Positions 49,859-59,533 of a DNA stretch of 64,000 nucleotides are shown here, piece by piece. The DNA is from Nocardia albiluteola. Lineage in GTDB: Bacteria; Actinomycetota; Actinomycetes; Mycobacteriales; Mycobacteriaceae. The stretch spans positions 881,333 to 945,332 of the forward strand of contig NZ_JAHKNI010000001.1 in NCBI RefSeq assembly GCF_018860155.1. The letters run 5' to 3'. A program made the position numbers and the translations under genes. The first letter of the stretch is position 1. Each line of letters begins with the position of its first letter. Below the pieces are notes generated by a model. The model worked only from the letters and a program-made list of their open reading frames with translations, did not search any database and was not told the DNA's origin.

Positions 49859-51019
49859 GTGACGCGGGAGTCGGAGATCGTGCTGCGGGGGCGGGTCGTT
49901 GCTGCTTCGGTGGAGTTGGACGACGGGGTCGTCACCGTGGTCGGGGAGCGGATTGCGGGGGTGCAATCGTTTGCGGAGTGGGCCCGGGAGCATCCGGGAC
50001 GGGAGGCGCCGGAGCCCGCCGGGATCGTGATTCCGGGGCTGGTGGATATTCACAATCACGGTGGGTTCGGGCATCGGTTCGATACGACCGATCCCGCCGA
50101 GGCGCGGGCCGCTGCGGAGTATCACCACGGGCAGGGGTCGACCACCGTGCTGGCGAGCATCGTGACGGGCGCGCCCGAGGACATGGTGGCGCAGACCGCG
50201 GCGCTCGCGGGGCTTGCTGCCGAGGGGGTGATTTCGGGCATTCACTCCGAGGGGCCGTTCCTGTCCAAAGTGCGTTGCGGCGCACAGGATCCGAGATATC
50301 TCACCGACCCGGATCCGGCGCTGATCGAGCGGCTGCTCGACACCGCGGGCGGGCACCTGCGAGTGATGACGCTCGCCCCGGAGCGACCGGGGTTCGTTAC
50401 CGCCGCAAAACTTCTGGTCGACAACGGCGTCGTCATCGCGCTGGGCCACAGCGACGCAAACTATCTCGATTTCGGAAATGCGCTGGCCCCCAGCGGTTTC
50501 GGAACGCTCGTGACACACCTGGCGAACGGCATGCCCCCGCTGCATCACCGCGCCCCCGGGCCGGTCGCGGCCGCGCTGGTGGCCGCCGCCGCGGGCCGGG
50601 TGGTGGTGGAACTCATCGGCGACGGGGTGCACGTCGATCCGGGATTCGGCGCGCTGGCCTTCGCGACCGCCCGTGAACGGGTCGCGCTGATCACCGATGC
50701 CATGCAGGCGGCGGGGCTGCCCGACGGTCAGTACCGGCTCGGTCCGCAGGAGGTAACTGTGAGCGATGGTGTTGCCAGGATTGCCAACGGTTCGATCGCC
50801 GGGGGTACATCCACCCTGCTGTCGGGCCTGCGCTGGGCGATCCGCGAATGCGGGGTGGCGCCGATCGATGCGGTGCGCGCCGCGACGTCCACCCCTGCCG
50901 CCGCGGCGGGGCTGGACGGGGTCGGCGATCTGCGTGCCGGTCATTACGCCGACATCGTCGTGCTCGACCGGGACCTGGGGTTACGCCGAATCCTGCGGCG
51001 GGGACAGTGGTTGACGTGA
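49859..51019 (+). CDS. nagA: N-acetylhexosamine-6-phosphate deacetylase
   Basis: A 386-residue amidohydrolase of the NagA/AgaA family: metal-binding VIPGLVDIHNHGGFGHRFDTT, GIHSEGPFLSKVRCGAQDP with the conserved Glu, ALGHSDANYLDF, VTHLANGMPPLHHRAPG and the catalytic Asp in VALITDAMQAAG. It removes the acetyl group from N-acetylglucosamine- or N-acetylgalactosamine-6-phosphate. The GTG at 49859 is chosen because the conserved region begins there. The stop overlaps the PfkB-type kinase start (GTGA). Context favours the galacto form. Confidence 0.9.
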   Translation: MTRESEIVLRGRVVAASVELDDGVVTVVGERIAGVQSFAEWAREHPGREAPEPAGIVIPGLVDIHNHGGFGHRFDTTDPAEARAAAEYHHGQGSTTVLASIVTGAPEDMVAQTAALAGLAAEGVISGIHSEGPFLSKVRCGAQDPRYLTDPDPALIERLLDTAGGHLRVMTLAPERPGFVTAAKLLVDNGVVIALGHSDANYLDFGNALAPSGFGTLVTHLANGMPPLHHRAPGPVAAALVAAAAGRVVVELIGDGVHVDPGFGALAFATARERVALITDAMQAAGLPDGQYRLGPQEVTVSDGVARIANGSIAGGTSTLLSGLRWAIRECGVAPIDAVRAATSTPAAAAGLDGVGDLRAGHYADIVVLDRDLGLRRILRRGQWLT

Positions 51020-51948
51020 TCCTTACCGTGACGATGAACCCGGCATACGACATGACCTACCGGGTCGAGCGTTTCGAGCGGGGCCGGGAGCACCGGGTGC
51101 TGTCGGTGGAGCAGCGCATCGGCGGCAAGGGCATCAACGTCTCCCGGGTGCTGAATCAGCTGGGCAAGTACTCGCGCGCCACAGGGTTCGCCGACCATCT
51201 GTTCTCCGCGGCCGCGGAACTCGAGCTGCCGGTGGACTTCGTGCACGCGCTGCCGTGGGTGCGCCGCACCGTGGTGATCAGCGAATCCGGCGACGGCACC
51301 GCGACCTCGCTGTGGGAGCCCGGCGCCCGGCTGAACGAGCCGTACGCCATCGATCAGCTCAGGGTGCGGGTGGCGGGCATGCTCCCCGACACCGGCGGCA
51401 TGGTCATCTCCGGTTCGCTGCCCGGCGGGGTGTCCGACGGCCTGCCGGCCGAGCTGGCCCACACCGCCCTCGCGGCCGGGGTGCCCACGATCTGCGATGT
51501 GGACGGGCGGGCGCTGGAACTGGCCGCCGAGGTCCCGGGCGTGGTGCTCATGCCCAACCGCGACGAGCTCGAAGGGCTCACCGGATCCGATGCGGGCACG
51601 CCCGAGGAGGTGGTGGCCGCGGTCCGCCCGCTGCTGGACGCCGGGGTGCGCGCGGTGATCGCCACCCGCGGCATCGAGGGCATGATCGCGGTGACCGCGG
51701 AGGGCGCCTGGTCTGCCGCCGCGCCCGATCCGGTGTCCGGGAACCCCACCGGCGCCGGGGACGCCGCGGCCGCCGCCGTGATCGCGGGCCTGGCTGCCGA
51801 TCCCGAACCGGACTGGCCCGAAATCCTGACCGATGCGGTCGCGACCTCTGCGGCCGCGGTCGTCATACCGGTCGCCGGCGAGATCGACCGCGCCCTGCGC
51901 GTGCGGCTCGCGCCGACCATCGTCGTCACCAGACTCAGCACACCGTAG
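51016..51948 (+). CDS. PfkB-type kinase, tagatose-6-phosphate or fructose-1-phosphate kinase
   Basis: A 310-residue 1-phosphofructokinase/LacC-type kinase: VILTVTMNPAYDMTYRV, the substrate loop QRIGGKGINVSRVLNQLG, and the anion-hole/base motif GNPTGAGDAAAAAVIAGLA near residue 245. In the AgaS route it would make tagatose-1,6-bisphosphate for the downstream aldolase. GTG start overlapping nagA (GTGA). Sequence alone does not separate tagatose-6-phosphate from fructose-1-phosphate specificity. Confidence 0.88.
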   Translation: MILTVTMNPAYDMTYRVERFERGREHRVLSVEQRIGGKGINVSRVLNQLGKYSRATGFADHLFSAAAELELPVDFVHALPWVRRTVVISESGDGTATSLWEPGARLNEPYAIDQLRVRVAGMLPDTGGMVISGSLPGGVSDGLPAELAHTALAAGVPTICDVDGRALELAAEVPGVVLMPNRDELEGLTGSDAGTPEEVVAAVRPLLDAGVRAVIATRGIEGMIAVTAEGAWSAAAPDPVSGNPTGAGDAAAAAVIAGLAADPEPDWPEILTDAVATSAAAVVIPVAGEIDRALRVRLAPTIVVTRLSTP

Positions 51949-51959
51949 GAGCCTTCGCA

Positions 51960-52784
51960 GTGCCTTCGACCCCCGTCTCCGAGCTGATCGCTGTGGCCGC
52001 CCCCGGCGGACTGGGCGCCTTCAACGTGATCGCCCTGGAGCATGCCGAGGCCATCGCCGCCGCCGCGGAGTCCACGAAACGCCCTGCGATCCTGCAGATT
52101 TCGGAAAATACCGCCGGCTATCACGGCGGGCTGAAACCGCTCGTGCGGGCCTGCCTGCAGATCGCGCAGGACAGCACCGCGCCGCTCGCGGTCCACCTGG
52201 ACCACGCGACCTCGCACGAATTGATCAGGGCCGCGGTCGAACTCGGCGTCCAATCGGTCATGTACGACGGGTCGACGCTCGACTACGCCGAAAACGTCTC
52301 CAGCACAGCCGAGATTGCCCGCTGGTGCCGCGAGCGGGGCGTGTTCATCGAGGCCGAGCTGGGCGAGGTCGGCGGGAAGGACGGTGCCCACGCCCCGGGC
52401 GTGCGCACCGATCCGGACGAGGCCGTCGCCTTCGTGGCGGCCACCGGCGTGAATGCCCTTGCCGTGGCGGTGGGTTCCTCGCATGCCATGCAGACCCGCG
52501 ACGCCCGCCTGGACGACGATCTGATCGCGCGCCTGGCGGCGAAGGTTCCGGTGCCGCTTGTCCTGCACGGCTCCTCGGGCGTGCCGGACGAGGGCCTGGC
52601 CTCGGCGGTCCGGCACGGCATGACGAAGATCAATATCGCCACCCGGCTGAATATCGTACTGGCGCAGGCAGTTCGGGCGGAACTGGCCGCGCACCCGGCC
52701 CTCTCGGATCCGCGAAAGTACTTGGGCCCGGGCCGCACCGCGATCCAGTACGAGATCGAACACCTGCTGCGCGTGCTGGCCTGA
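51960..52784 (+). CDS. Class II aldolase, tagatose-bisphosphate type (KbaY/GatY-like)
   Basis: A 274-residue zinc-dependent class II aldolase: FNVIALEHAEAIAAAAE, the LAVHLDHATSH metal site, SVMYDGSTLDYAENV, IEAELGEVGGKDG, and LVLHGSSGVPDEGL plus ITKIN-like MTKINIATRLN. This matches GatY/KbaY, which splits tagatose-1,6-bisphosphate into dihydroxyacetone phosphate and glyceraldehyde-3-phosphate. GTG start with TAGGAG nine bases upstream, formed partly by the preceding stop codon. It is the last gene of the plus-strand amino-sugar operon. Confidence 0.88.
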   Translation: MPSTPVSELIAVAAPGGLGAFNVIALEHAEAIAAAAESTKRPAILQISENTAGYHGGLKPLVRACLQIAQDSTAPLAVHLDHATSHELIRAAVELGVQSVMYDGSTLDYAENVSSTAEIARWCRERGVFIEAELGEVGGKDGAHAPGVRTDPDEAVAFVAATGVNALAVAVGSSHAMQTRDARLDDDLIARLAAKVPVPLVLHGSSGVPDEGLASAVRHGMTKINIATRLNIVLAQAVRAELAAHPALSDPRKYLGPGRTAIQYEIEHLLRVLA

Positions 52785-52786
52785 CG

Positions 52787-53593
52787 CTAGCGGCGGCCGG
52801 TGCGCACCGCTGCCGTGGCGGGTGTGCCCCCGAACAGCTCCGGCCGCAGCGCCAGCACGGCGATGAGCGCGATCATCGGGACGGTCACGGCCAGGCTCAC
52901 CCAGCCGGTGCCGAATCGCAGCCCGTCGGCTCGGTTGGAGGCAAGCCAGTCGGTGGCCGAGGCACCGAGCGGGCGGGTCACCACGTAGGCCGCCCAGAAG
53001 GCCGGGATCGCGCCCAGTCCGCCCCAGCGGTGCGCGAGCGCTGGAATCGCGATCACGATTGCGAACAATACTGTTGACGCGAGATATCCCAGGTGCAGCG
53101 TGCCCGCGGTCAGGTCGCCCGCGACGGTGCCCAGCGCGAAGGTGACCATCACCGTGGTCCAGTAGAACGCTTCGCGGCGGCGCGTGGTGATGCTGTGCAC
53201 CGACAGCGTCTTCTCGCTGGCGTACCAGGCCCCGAAGACCATCGCGAGCAACGCGGCGAAGATGACCGTGGACAACAGCAGCGGAATGCCGACGACAAAG
53301 TCGACGATATCGGCAACCATCGTGCCGCAGATGCTGACCATCACCACGGCCGACCAGTAGATCCACGCCACGTAGCGGCGGCTGCGGAACTGGGCGATCA
53401 GGCTCACGATCAGCGCCAGCACGGCCCCGCCGACGGCGATCCCCGGCGGCAGATGCGAGACGAGAAAGTCGGAGAACGTCTCGCCCATCCCGGTGGAGAG
53501 CACCTTGATCACCCAGAACAGGGCGGTGATCTCCGGGACCTTGGACGCGAGCGAGCGGACGGATGAGATGGCAACGGGCGCAGGATCTATCAC
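52787..53593 (-). CDS. COG4705-like multi-pass membrane protein
   Basis: A 268-residue protein with about eight membrane segments, including VPEITALFWVIKVLSTGMGETFSDFLV near the N-terminus, a motif typical of proteins annotated as COG4705 uncharacterised membrane-anchored proteins. The repeat of similar segments (TTVMVTFALGTVAGDLTAGTL) suggests an internal duplication. Function unknown. It converges on the aldolase gene with two bases between stops. Confidence 0.8.
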   Translation of the reverse strand: MIDPAPVAISSVRSLASKVPEITALFWVIKVLSTGMGETFSDFLVSHLPPGIAVGGAVLALIVSLIAQFRSRRYVAWIYWSAVVMVSICGTMVADIVDFVVGIPLLLSTVIFAALLAMVFGAWYASEKTLSVHSITTRRREAFYWTTVMVTFALGTVAGDLTAGTLHLGYLASTVLFAIVIAIPALAHRWGGLGAIPAFWAAYVVTRPLGASATDWLASNRADGLRFGTGWVSLAVTVPMIALIAVLALRPELFGGTPATAAVRTGRR

Positions 53594-53838
53594 GCCTCCA
53601 CGGTGCCGATCGCGGCCTGAGATTTCGCTGTGAGTCGACCTCGGCAGTGGTCGGCATCACGGTGCCGATCTTCGCGACCGATCTGACCGACACAAATGTC
53701 AACAATACTGCCGGCGCACTGGGTCGGATGGGTCCGAATCCCCCGTGCGCGCGTCGTTCGCGCAGGTAGCGGGCCGGACGGTAGGGTTCGAAGCGATCTC
53801 CGCGGCGGGCTGTCGGGTCGTGCTGGATGGGAGAGGTG

Positions 53839-54231
53839 ATGGCCGACAACGGGGTTCGAACCGATCCGGGACCGGCGTCGGCCCCCCGGATGCCGATCGC
53901 CGTGCGGACCGCTCAGGTCATCGCACTCACGATGGCCGTGATCGGGCTGGTGTGCGCGGCGTCGGCCGGATGGCTGTTCGGGGCGCGCTCCGCGGCGCTG
54001 ACGGCCCTGTTCTTCGTCCCCAGCTGGCTGCTCGGCCTGGTCGCCCTCGGCTTCGGCGCGGTCGGCAGCAGTATCCGGATCACCGCGGTGCTGCTGGCGG
54101 CCCTGAACATGCTCTGGACTGTGCCGTCCATTCCGGTCGGGCATCCGCCGGGCTGGCTGGGCCCGGTCAGCGCGATCCTGATCGTCCTGTTGCTGTTCCG
54201 CCGCTCGGCCAGGGATTGGTTCTGCGCCTGA
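53839..54231 (+). CDS. Four-helix membrane protein
   Basis: A 130-residue hydrophobic protein with four membrane segments (AQVIALTMAVIGLVCAASAG; ALTALFFVPSWLLGLVALGFG; ITAVLLAALNMLWTVPSI; LGPVSAILIVLLLF). No named family. The ATG at 53839 has GGGAGAGG immediately upstream; an ATG four codons earlier is possible. Confidence 0.7.
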   Translation: MADNGVRTDPGPASAPRMPIAVRTAQVIALTMAVIGLVCAASAGWLFGARSAALTALFFVPSWLLGLVALGFGAVGSSIRITAVLLAALNMLWTVPSIPVGHPPGWLGPVSAILIVLLLFRRSARDWFCA

Positions 54232-54334
54232 CCCGCCACCCCCTCAGGACAGGAAACCGCAGATCAGTAAGGCCCTCGGCGTTGGCTGGATGTCAAAAAA
54301 GCAGAGATCCGCGCGCGCGGCTACCCTCGGCCTC

Positions 54335-54955
54335 ATGGACTACGGACGCTGCGACGGGATCGTGCTTGCCGCCGGCGCCGGGACGCGGTACGGGCGGCCG
54401 AAGGTGCTGGTAGACGATGGTGCGTGGCTGCGAGGGGCGATCTGCGCACTGCACGACGGGGGATGCGAGCGGGTGTGGGTGGTCCTGGGGGCGACGGGTC
54501 CGGCGCGGCGTGGCCGAAGTGGACAATGGCTCGTCTGTGACACTCCGGAGATTGCGATACCCGAAGGTGTGCAGTGGGTTTGGGCGCCCGATTGGGCCGT
54601 GGGGCTGGCGGCCTCGCTGCGCGCCGGGCTCACCGGGGTGGCGGCCGCCCCGGATCCGGCGCGATTCGTGGCCATCATGCCGGTCGACACCCCGGATGTC
54701 CGATCCGACGTGGTCGCGCGGGTGCTCGCGGCCGGGCGCGCCGCCGCCAGCGGGCTGTCCCGCGCGGTCTTCGAGGATCGGCCCGGCCATCCGGTTGTCC
54801 TCGCTGCGAGGCACTGGGATGCGGTAATCGCTTCCGCTCGAGGAAATTCCGGAGCCAAGGGGTTTCTGGACGGTAGACCAGATATCGTGGCGGTACCGTG
54901 TGACGATCTGGCGACGGGACGCGACCACGACTATCCGCCCACTCGCGCACGTTGA
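54335..54955 (+). CDS. MobA/MocA-like nucleotidyltransferase
   Basis: A 206-residue NTP transferase-like protein: GIVLAAGAGTRYGRPKVLV nucleotide-binding signature, VAIMPVDTPDVRSDVV with the metal-binding Asp, and a C-terminal PGHPVVLAARHW motif. MocA-type enzymes add CMP to the molybdenum cofactor; NicD is related. The next gene encodes an XdhC-family protein, which supports a role in maturing a molybdenum hydroxylase. TACCCT just upstream of the ATG may be a -10, giving a leaderless mRNA. Confidence 0.82.
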   Translation: MDYGRCDGIVLAAGAGTRYGRPKVLVDDGAWLRGAICALHDGGCERVWVVLGATGPARRGRSGQWLVCDTPEIAIPEGVQWVWAPDWAVGLAASLRAGLTGVAAAPDPARFVAIMPVDTPDVRSDVVARVLAAGRAAASGLSRAVFEDRPGHPVVLAARHWDAVIASARGNSGAKGFLDGRPDIVAVPCDDLATGRDHDYPPTRAR

Positions 54956-54969
54956 CTGGGGAGGTTGTG

Positions 54970-55971
54970 ATGCGCGACATCGTCGACGACCTATTGCGGG
55001 TCTGGCACAGCGGCCGAACCGGAGCCATGGCCACCCTGGTCCGAACATTCGGCCCCTCCCTGCTCCCGATCGGCTCGTGCATGCTGGTCGACCCCGACGG
55101 CCGCGTATTCGGCTCGGTGTCCGACGGGTGCTATCAGAGCGCGATCTACGACGCGGCCCTGTATTCCGCGCGCACCGGCCGCAAGGAATTGCAGCGTTTC
55201 GATCCCGCGAGCGGCATGGACAGCGCCGACTGCGGGACCATTGATGTTTTCGTGGAACCGTTCTCGCACAGCGACTTTCCCGAATTTCCAGCAGTCGCCC
55301 AGGATCTGGCGGGCGGACGTGCGGTCACGGTGTTCACGGTGGTGTGGCACTCCGACGCAACGGTGATCGGGCAACATCTGGTAACCGACCGCCGGCACAA
55401 CACCGAATTGGTGGCGTTGCCCGAATCCGACGTTTTCTGCTGCTCGTATACCGTGCCGCCGCGCCTGATCATCTTCGGCGCCAACGCATTTGCCTCCGCA
55501 CTGTGCGTCCAGGGCAAACTGCTGGGCTACCGGGTCACCGTCTGCGACGCGCGCCAGACCTTCGCCGCGGAACAATCCTTCCCGGGCGCCGAGGTGGTCG
55601 TCGACTGGCCGCATCGGTACCTGAACCAGCAGTACGCGGAGGGGGCCATCGACTACCGCACGGCGCTGGTCACGGTGACCCAGGATCCGAAGGTCGAACT
55701 CCCGCTGCTCGCCACGGCCCTGCAGCTGCCCGAATTCGGCTATCTCGGCGCGCTCGGCGCCGGGCCGGCGCACGCCCAGCGCCTGGATGCCATGCGCGAG
55801 AACGGTTTCGACTCCGAGACCCTCTCGAGGCTGTACACCCCGGCCGGGCTGGACCTGGGCGCGGGCACCCCGGCGGAGACCGCGATATCCGTCGCCGCCG
55901 AGATACTCGCGGTCCGCGCCAGCACGCCGTCCCATCACACCGGGCCCTTTCCGGCGTTCACGACCCCCTGA
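54970..55971 (+). CDS. XdhC/CoxI-family maturation protein
   Basis: A 333-residue protein with an N-terminal XdhC domain (GSVSDGCYQSAIYDAAL) and a C-terminal Rossmann domain (RLIIFGANAFASALCVQGKLLGYRVTVCDARQTF; VVDWPHRYLNQ; FGYLGALGAGPAHAQR). XdhC binds the molybdenum cofactor, assists its sulfuration and hands it to xanthine dehydrogenase-type enzymes. No such enzyme is encoded in the window. The ATG at 54970 has GGGGAGG upstream; a TTG overlapping the previous stop is an alternative. The gene converges on the ABC binding-protein gene with eight bases between. Confidence 0.87.
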   Translation: MRDIVDDLLRVWHSGRTGAMATLVRTFGPSLLPIGSCMLVDPDGRVFGSVSDGCYQSAIYDAALYSARTGRKELQRFDPASGMDSADCGTIDVFVEPFSHSDFPEFPAVAQDLAGGRAVTVFTVVWHSDATVIGQHLVTDRRHNTELVALPESDVFCCSYTVPPRLIIFGANAFASALCVQGKLLGYRVTVCDARQTFAAEQSFPGAEVVVDWPHRYLNQQYAEGAIDYRTALVTVTQDPKVELPLLATALQLPEFGYLGALGAGPAHAQRLDAMRENGFDSETLSRLYTPAGLDLGAGTPAETAISVAAEILAVRASTPSHHTGPFPAFTTP

Positions 55972-55979
55972 CCGGATTC

Positions 55980-57038
55980 CTACTTCAGCTCCGGATGCTC
56001 GGCGAAGAGCTCGCGCAGGACCGACAGGTCGAACAGCTGGCTCGCCTTGATACTGATCTTGGCCTTGGCCAGGGCCTCGATATTGGAGGCGATCAGCTGA
56101 TCGGTCATGGTGAACAGGCCGTTGGCCTTGGTGTCGGCGGATACCACGAGGCCGTTCTGCGCGGTGGCCTCGGCGGTCTGCTCCGACAGCTCCAGGCGCT
56201 GATCCTTGCCGTAGACGTCGACAGCCAGGTGGGCGCTGCCGGCCGGATCGGCGACCGCGTCCTTCCAGCCCTTGATCTCGGCGGTCAGGAACGCCTTCAG
56301 CTTGTCGCGTTCCTTATCGATCGTCTCCTGGCGGACGGTCAGCGTTTCCGCGGTCAGTGGTAGACCGTAGTCGGCGAACATGAAGTTCGTGTTCTGGAAA
56401 CCCTTGGCCGCCAGGGTGATCGGCTCGTTGGTGACATAGCTGACCCACCCGTCCACCTCGCCGTTGGCCAGCGGGGTCGGATCGAATTGGGCCTGCACGA
56501 TGTGAACATCGTTGGGCGTCATATTGTTCGCCGCCAGCAGCGCCTGGAAGATGAGCTGATTGGTGTCCTGCACACCGATCTTGCGGCCCTTCATGTCCTG
56601 CGGGGAGTGAATCGGCTTGGCCGCCGAACTGACGATGCAGAACGGATTCTTCTGGTACGTCGTGCCGACGATCTTGGCCGGAAGCCCGCCGAGCACCGCG
56701 GGCGCCGTGGTCTGCGGGGCCGAGGTGCCGATCCAGATCTTGCCGGTGTCCAGGCCCGCCTCCACCGACGTGCTGGCGGCGCCGCCGGCGATCAGGTTGA
56801 CGTGCCCGAATCCGGCGTCGCGGTAGTACCCCTTGTTGTCGGCGTAGTACTCGCCGGAGAATTCGATGTTCTTCAGCCACGACAGCTGCATCGCGACGGT
56901 GCCGAATTTCGAGCCGTCGGCGGAGCTGCCGTTGGCATTCGCCGCGGACGTGCTCTTGCCGCAGGCCGAAAGCGCCGCGGCGCCGCCGAGCGCGGCACCG
57001 GTGAGGGCCGAGAAACGAAGGAACGAACGACGGTCCAT
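55980..57038 (-). CDS. NMT1/SsuA-like ABC substrate-binding lipoprotein
   Basis: A solute-binding protein of the NMT1/THI5-like family (LSWLKNIEFSGEYYADNKGYYRDAG; GKIWIGTSAPQTTAP; MKGRKIGVQDTNQLIFQALL). The N-terminus from the ATG at 57038 is a twin-arginine signal (MDRRSFLRFSALTG) ending in a lipobox LSAC, giving 352 residues. In-frame ATGs at 57077 and 57107 would add up to 23 residues; none has a clear Shine-Dalgarno element. It is the distal gene of the ABC cluster. Relatives carry pyrimidines, nitrate, sulfonates or taurine; the substrate is unknown. Confidence 0.85.
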   Translation of the reverse strand: MDRRSFLRFSALTGAALGGAAALSACGKSTSAANANGSSADGSKFGTVAMQLSWLKNIEFSGEYYADNKGYYRDAGFGHVNLIAGGAASTSVEAGLDTGKIWIGTSAPQTTAPAVLGGLPAKIVGTTYQKNPFCIVSSAAKPIHSPQDMKGRKIGVQDTNQLIFQALLAANNMTPNDVHIVQAQFDPTPLANGEVDGWVSYVTNEPITLAAKGFQNTNFMFADYGLPLTAETLTVRQETIDKERDKLKAFLTAEIKGWKDAVADPAGSAHLAVDVYGKDQRLELSEQTAEATAQNGLVVSADTKANGLFTMTDQLIASNIEALAKAKISIKASQLFDLSVLRELFAEHPELK

Positions 57039-57162
57039 GGACGAGAGCCGGGCCGCCGGGGGGATCACGCGTGTCATGCCGGAACGGTAGTTCGTTTGTA
57101 TTGCCATTACCGGTCTTTCGGCGATTCGAATGTGTGCGGTGTGTAAACTCCCACGGCCGAAC

Positions 57163-57960
57163 TCAGCTCGCGCCCGCCTCCGGCCCGAACCTGGCCAGTA
57201 CCAGGTTCTCGATCACGCCCACGATCGCGTAGAGCAGCACCGACACGATCGTCACCAGCACGATGGAGGCCCACAGCTGGCTGTACTGGAAGGTGGGAAT
57301 GGCCCGGATCAGGCTGGCGCCCAGTCCGGTGCCGCTGCCGAGCCATTCGCCCAGTAGCGCGCCGATCAGCGCTCCCGGCACCGAGATTCGCGCGGCGGCG
57401 AAGACCGCGGGCAACGCGGCGGGTACCGCTACCATCCGCAGCCGGGTCCAGCGCGAACCACCGTATGCGGCAACGAGTTCCATCGCCTGCACCGAGGCCG
57501 AGCGCAGCCCGGTGATGATCATGACCAGCGCTGGGAAGAACACCACGATCGCCGCCATCGCCGTCACCCCGAGGGTGCCGCGGCCGAAGACCAGCACGAT
57601 GATCGGCGTCAGCGCGACCAGCGGCACCGAGCGCAGCAGCATCGCCACCGGCATGAACGCCTGCTCGACCGGGGGCAGTGTGACGAACAACGCCGCGACG
57701 ACCAGGGCCGTGGCCATCCCGGCGCCGAATCCGGTGGCCGCGTCCCCCAGGGTGATTCGCAGGTCCGACAGGATCGCCGCCCGCGCGCTGTCCGCGGTCG
57801 GCCCGGTGACCAGGTATTGCCAGACATCCGCCGGTGTCTTGCCCACGCGCGGCCCCACCTGAGGGAAGGCGTACAGGAAGGCGTACCAGATCACCACCAT
57901 CAGGACCAGCGAAATCAGCAGGGGAAAAAGGAATCTCGCAATTCTGCGGACGACGTTCAC
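57163..57960 (-). CDS. ABC permease (SsuC/TauC type)
   Basis: A 265-residue permease with six membrane helices and the family loop VAAYGGSRWTRLRMVAVPAALPAVFAAARISVPGALIGALLGEWL. The GTG at 57960 overlaps the stop of the neighbouring permease gene (GTGA). It pairs with that second permease to form a heterodimeric channel, unlike the homodimer of SsuC. Confidence 0.9.
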   Translation of the reverse strand: MNVVRRIARFLFPLLISLVLMVVIWYAFLYAFPQVGPRVGKTPADVWQYLVTGPTADSARAAILSDLRITLGDAATGFGAGMATALVVAALFVTLPPVEQAFMPVAMLLRSVPLVALTPIIVLVFGRGTLGVTAMAAIVVFFPALVMIITGLRSASVQAMELVAAYGGSRWTRLRMVAVPAALPAVFAAARISVPGALIGALLGEWLGSGTGLGASLIRAIPTFQYSQLWASIVLVTIVSVLLYAIVGVIENLVLARFGPEAGAS

Positions 57961-58706
57961 GAACGTGCCTCCCGGACGGTCCACGGGGCGGCCAGCCGCG
58001 CCGCCAGCGCCACCACCGCGTAGCCCAGGCCCGCGAGCGCGGCCGCGGCCAGCGCCATTCCCCAGGTCCGGGGCACGTTGAAGGAGGTCTGCGCCGCGGT
58101 CAGCGCGACCCCGATGCCGCTGTCCACCCCGCCCAGATATTCGCCGATGATCGCGCCCAGCACCGCCGAGGGGGCGGCGATCTTCAAGGCGGCCAGGGTA
58201 TTCGGCAACGCCGCGATCAGCTGTACCCGCCACAGCTGCTGCCAGCGCCCGCCGCCGTAGGCGCGCACCAGATCCAGCGCCGTGCGGTCGGCCGAACGCA
58301 AACCCGACACGGTACCGACCATGGTGGTGAAGAAGCAGTACATCGCGGCCAGGAAGACGGTCGGCGTGCGGCCGCCGAAGACGACCAGGATGATCGGCCC
58401 GAGCGCCAGCAGCGGTGTGCAGTAACTCAGGATCGCCAGCTGCGTGGCCAGCTGCTCGATCGGCGGAATCAGCACGACGAGCACCGCGAGCGCGATCGCG
58501 AGCGCATCGCCCCAGAGAAATCCCCGCAGCGCACCGTACGCGGTGACGCGGAAGTTCGGCCCGTACAGCGCCCAGCCGTCGGAATACATGGTGTGCAACA
58601 CATTCCATGGGCTCGGGATGGTGCCGCCGCCCATCCGCAGGTCCGCCAGCAGCCACCAGATCGCGATCAGCGCGACGATGCCGATCGCGCCGCCCAGGCG
58701 TCTCAT
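57957..58706 (-). CDS. ABC permease (SsuC/TauC type), second subunit
   Basis: A 249-residue permease with the conserved loop [47 protein letters not shown]. Its ATG overlaps the ATPase stop (ATGA). Two distinct permeases with an NMT1-type receptor form a common actinobacterial transporter layout. Confidence 0.9.
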   Translation of the reverse strand: MRRLGGAIGIVALIAIWWLLADLRMGGGTIPSPWNVLHTMYSDGWALYGPNFRVTAYGALRGFLWGDALAIALAVLVVLIPPIEQLATQLAILSYCTPLLALGPIILVVFGGRTPTVFLAAMYCFFTTMVGTVSGLRSADRTALDLVRAYGGGRWQQLWRVQLIAALPNTLAALKIAAPSAVLGAIIGEYLGGVDSGIGVALTAAQTSFNVPRTWGMALAAAALAGLGYAVVALAARLAAPWTVREARS

Positions 58707-59533
58707 TGCACACCCCCGGGAGCATCCAGGGCCGCCTCGGCCTCGGCCTCGATGCCGCCGCGGCCGAACAGCAGCTCGGACAGATAGTCGTGCAGCCGAT
58801 GGAATTCCGGGCTGCGCATCATGTCCGGGGTGCGCGGTCGCGGCAGGTCGATCGGCACCATCTCCACCACCCGGCCCGGTCGCGGGCTCATCACCGCCAC
58901 CACGTCGGACAGGAACACCGCCTCGGCGATTCCGTGCGTGACCATCAGTGTGGTTGCGGGTTTCTCGGTCCAGATGCGTAGCAGCTCGAGGTTCAGGCGT
59001 TGGCGCGTCATATCGTCCAGCGCGCCGAACGGTTCGTCCAGCAGCAATACCGACGGCTTCACCACCAGTGCCCGCGCGATCGAAACACGTTGCCGCATAC
59101 CGCCACTGAGCTGTGCGGGCTTGGCCTTCTCGAACCCCTCGAGCCCCACGAGCGCGATCAGATCCGCGATCGCCGCCGCATCCACCGCCAACCCAGCGAC
59201 CTGCAGCGGCAGCTTGATGTTGGATTCCACACTGCGCCACGGCAACAGCGCCGAATCCTGGAAGGCGATACCGAACTGGTGGCCGCGCCGCAGCTCCGCG
59301 GGCGGCGCACCGTTGATGCTCGCGATACCCGAGGTCGGCGTTTCCAGCCCGGCCAGGATCCGCAGTACGGTCGATTTGCCGCATCCGGACGGCCCGAGCA
59401 GCGACAGAAACGCCCCCTGCTCGGTATGCAGATCGACCGAATCCAGCGCCGCCACCGCGCGGCGCCCCACTCGAAACGTCTTGCTCAGCCCGCTGATGTG
59501 TATCCCGGTGCCCGCGCCCTCGGTAACGCTCAT
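58703..59533 (-). CDS. ABC transporter ATPase (SsuB/TauB type)
   Basis: A 276-residue ATPase: Walker [16 protein letters not shown]-loop [12 protein letters not shown], signature [15 protein letters not shown], Walker [14 protein letters not shown] and switch VTHGIAEAV. It powers uptake through the two adjacent permeases. The ATG overlaps the stop of a 27-residue micro-ORF (ATGA), which itself overlaps a 19-residue one, so translation of the ATPase may depend on these short frames. Confidence 0.93.
   Translation of the reverse strand: MSVTEGAGTGIHISGLSKTFRVGRRAVAALDSVDLHTEQGAFLSLLGPSGCGKSTVLRILAGLETPTSGIASINGAPPAELRRGHQFGIAFQDSALLPWRSVESNIKLPLQVAGLAVDAAAIADLIALVGLEGFEKAKPAQLSGGMRQRVSIARALVVKPSVLLLDEPFGALDDMTRQRLNLELLRIWTEKPATTLMVTHGIAEAVFLSDVVAVMSPRPGRVVEMVPIDLPRPRTPDMMRSPEFHRLHDYLSELLFGRGGIEAEAEAALDAPGGVQ

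Noticed and set aside
49458..49862. 134-codon frame between ROK and nagA genes with GTGA overlaps at both ends
   Set aside because: The product is Arg/Gly-rich with no family and weaker third-position GC than neighbours; the GTGA overlaps alone are weak evidence.
51354..53849. 831-codon open frame on the minus strand
   Set aside because: It lies antisense to the PfkB and aldolase genes and out of frame with the COG4705-like gene; no recognisable domains.
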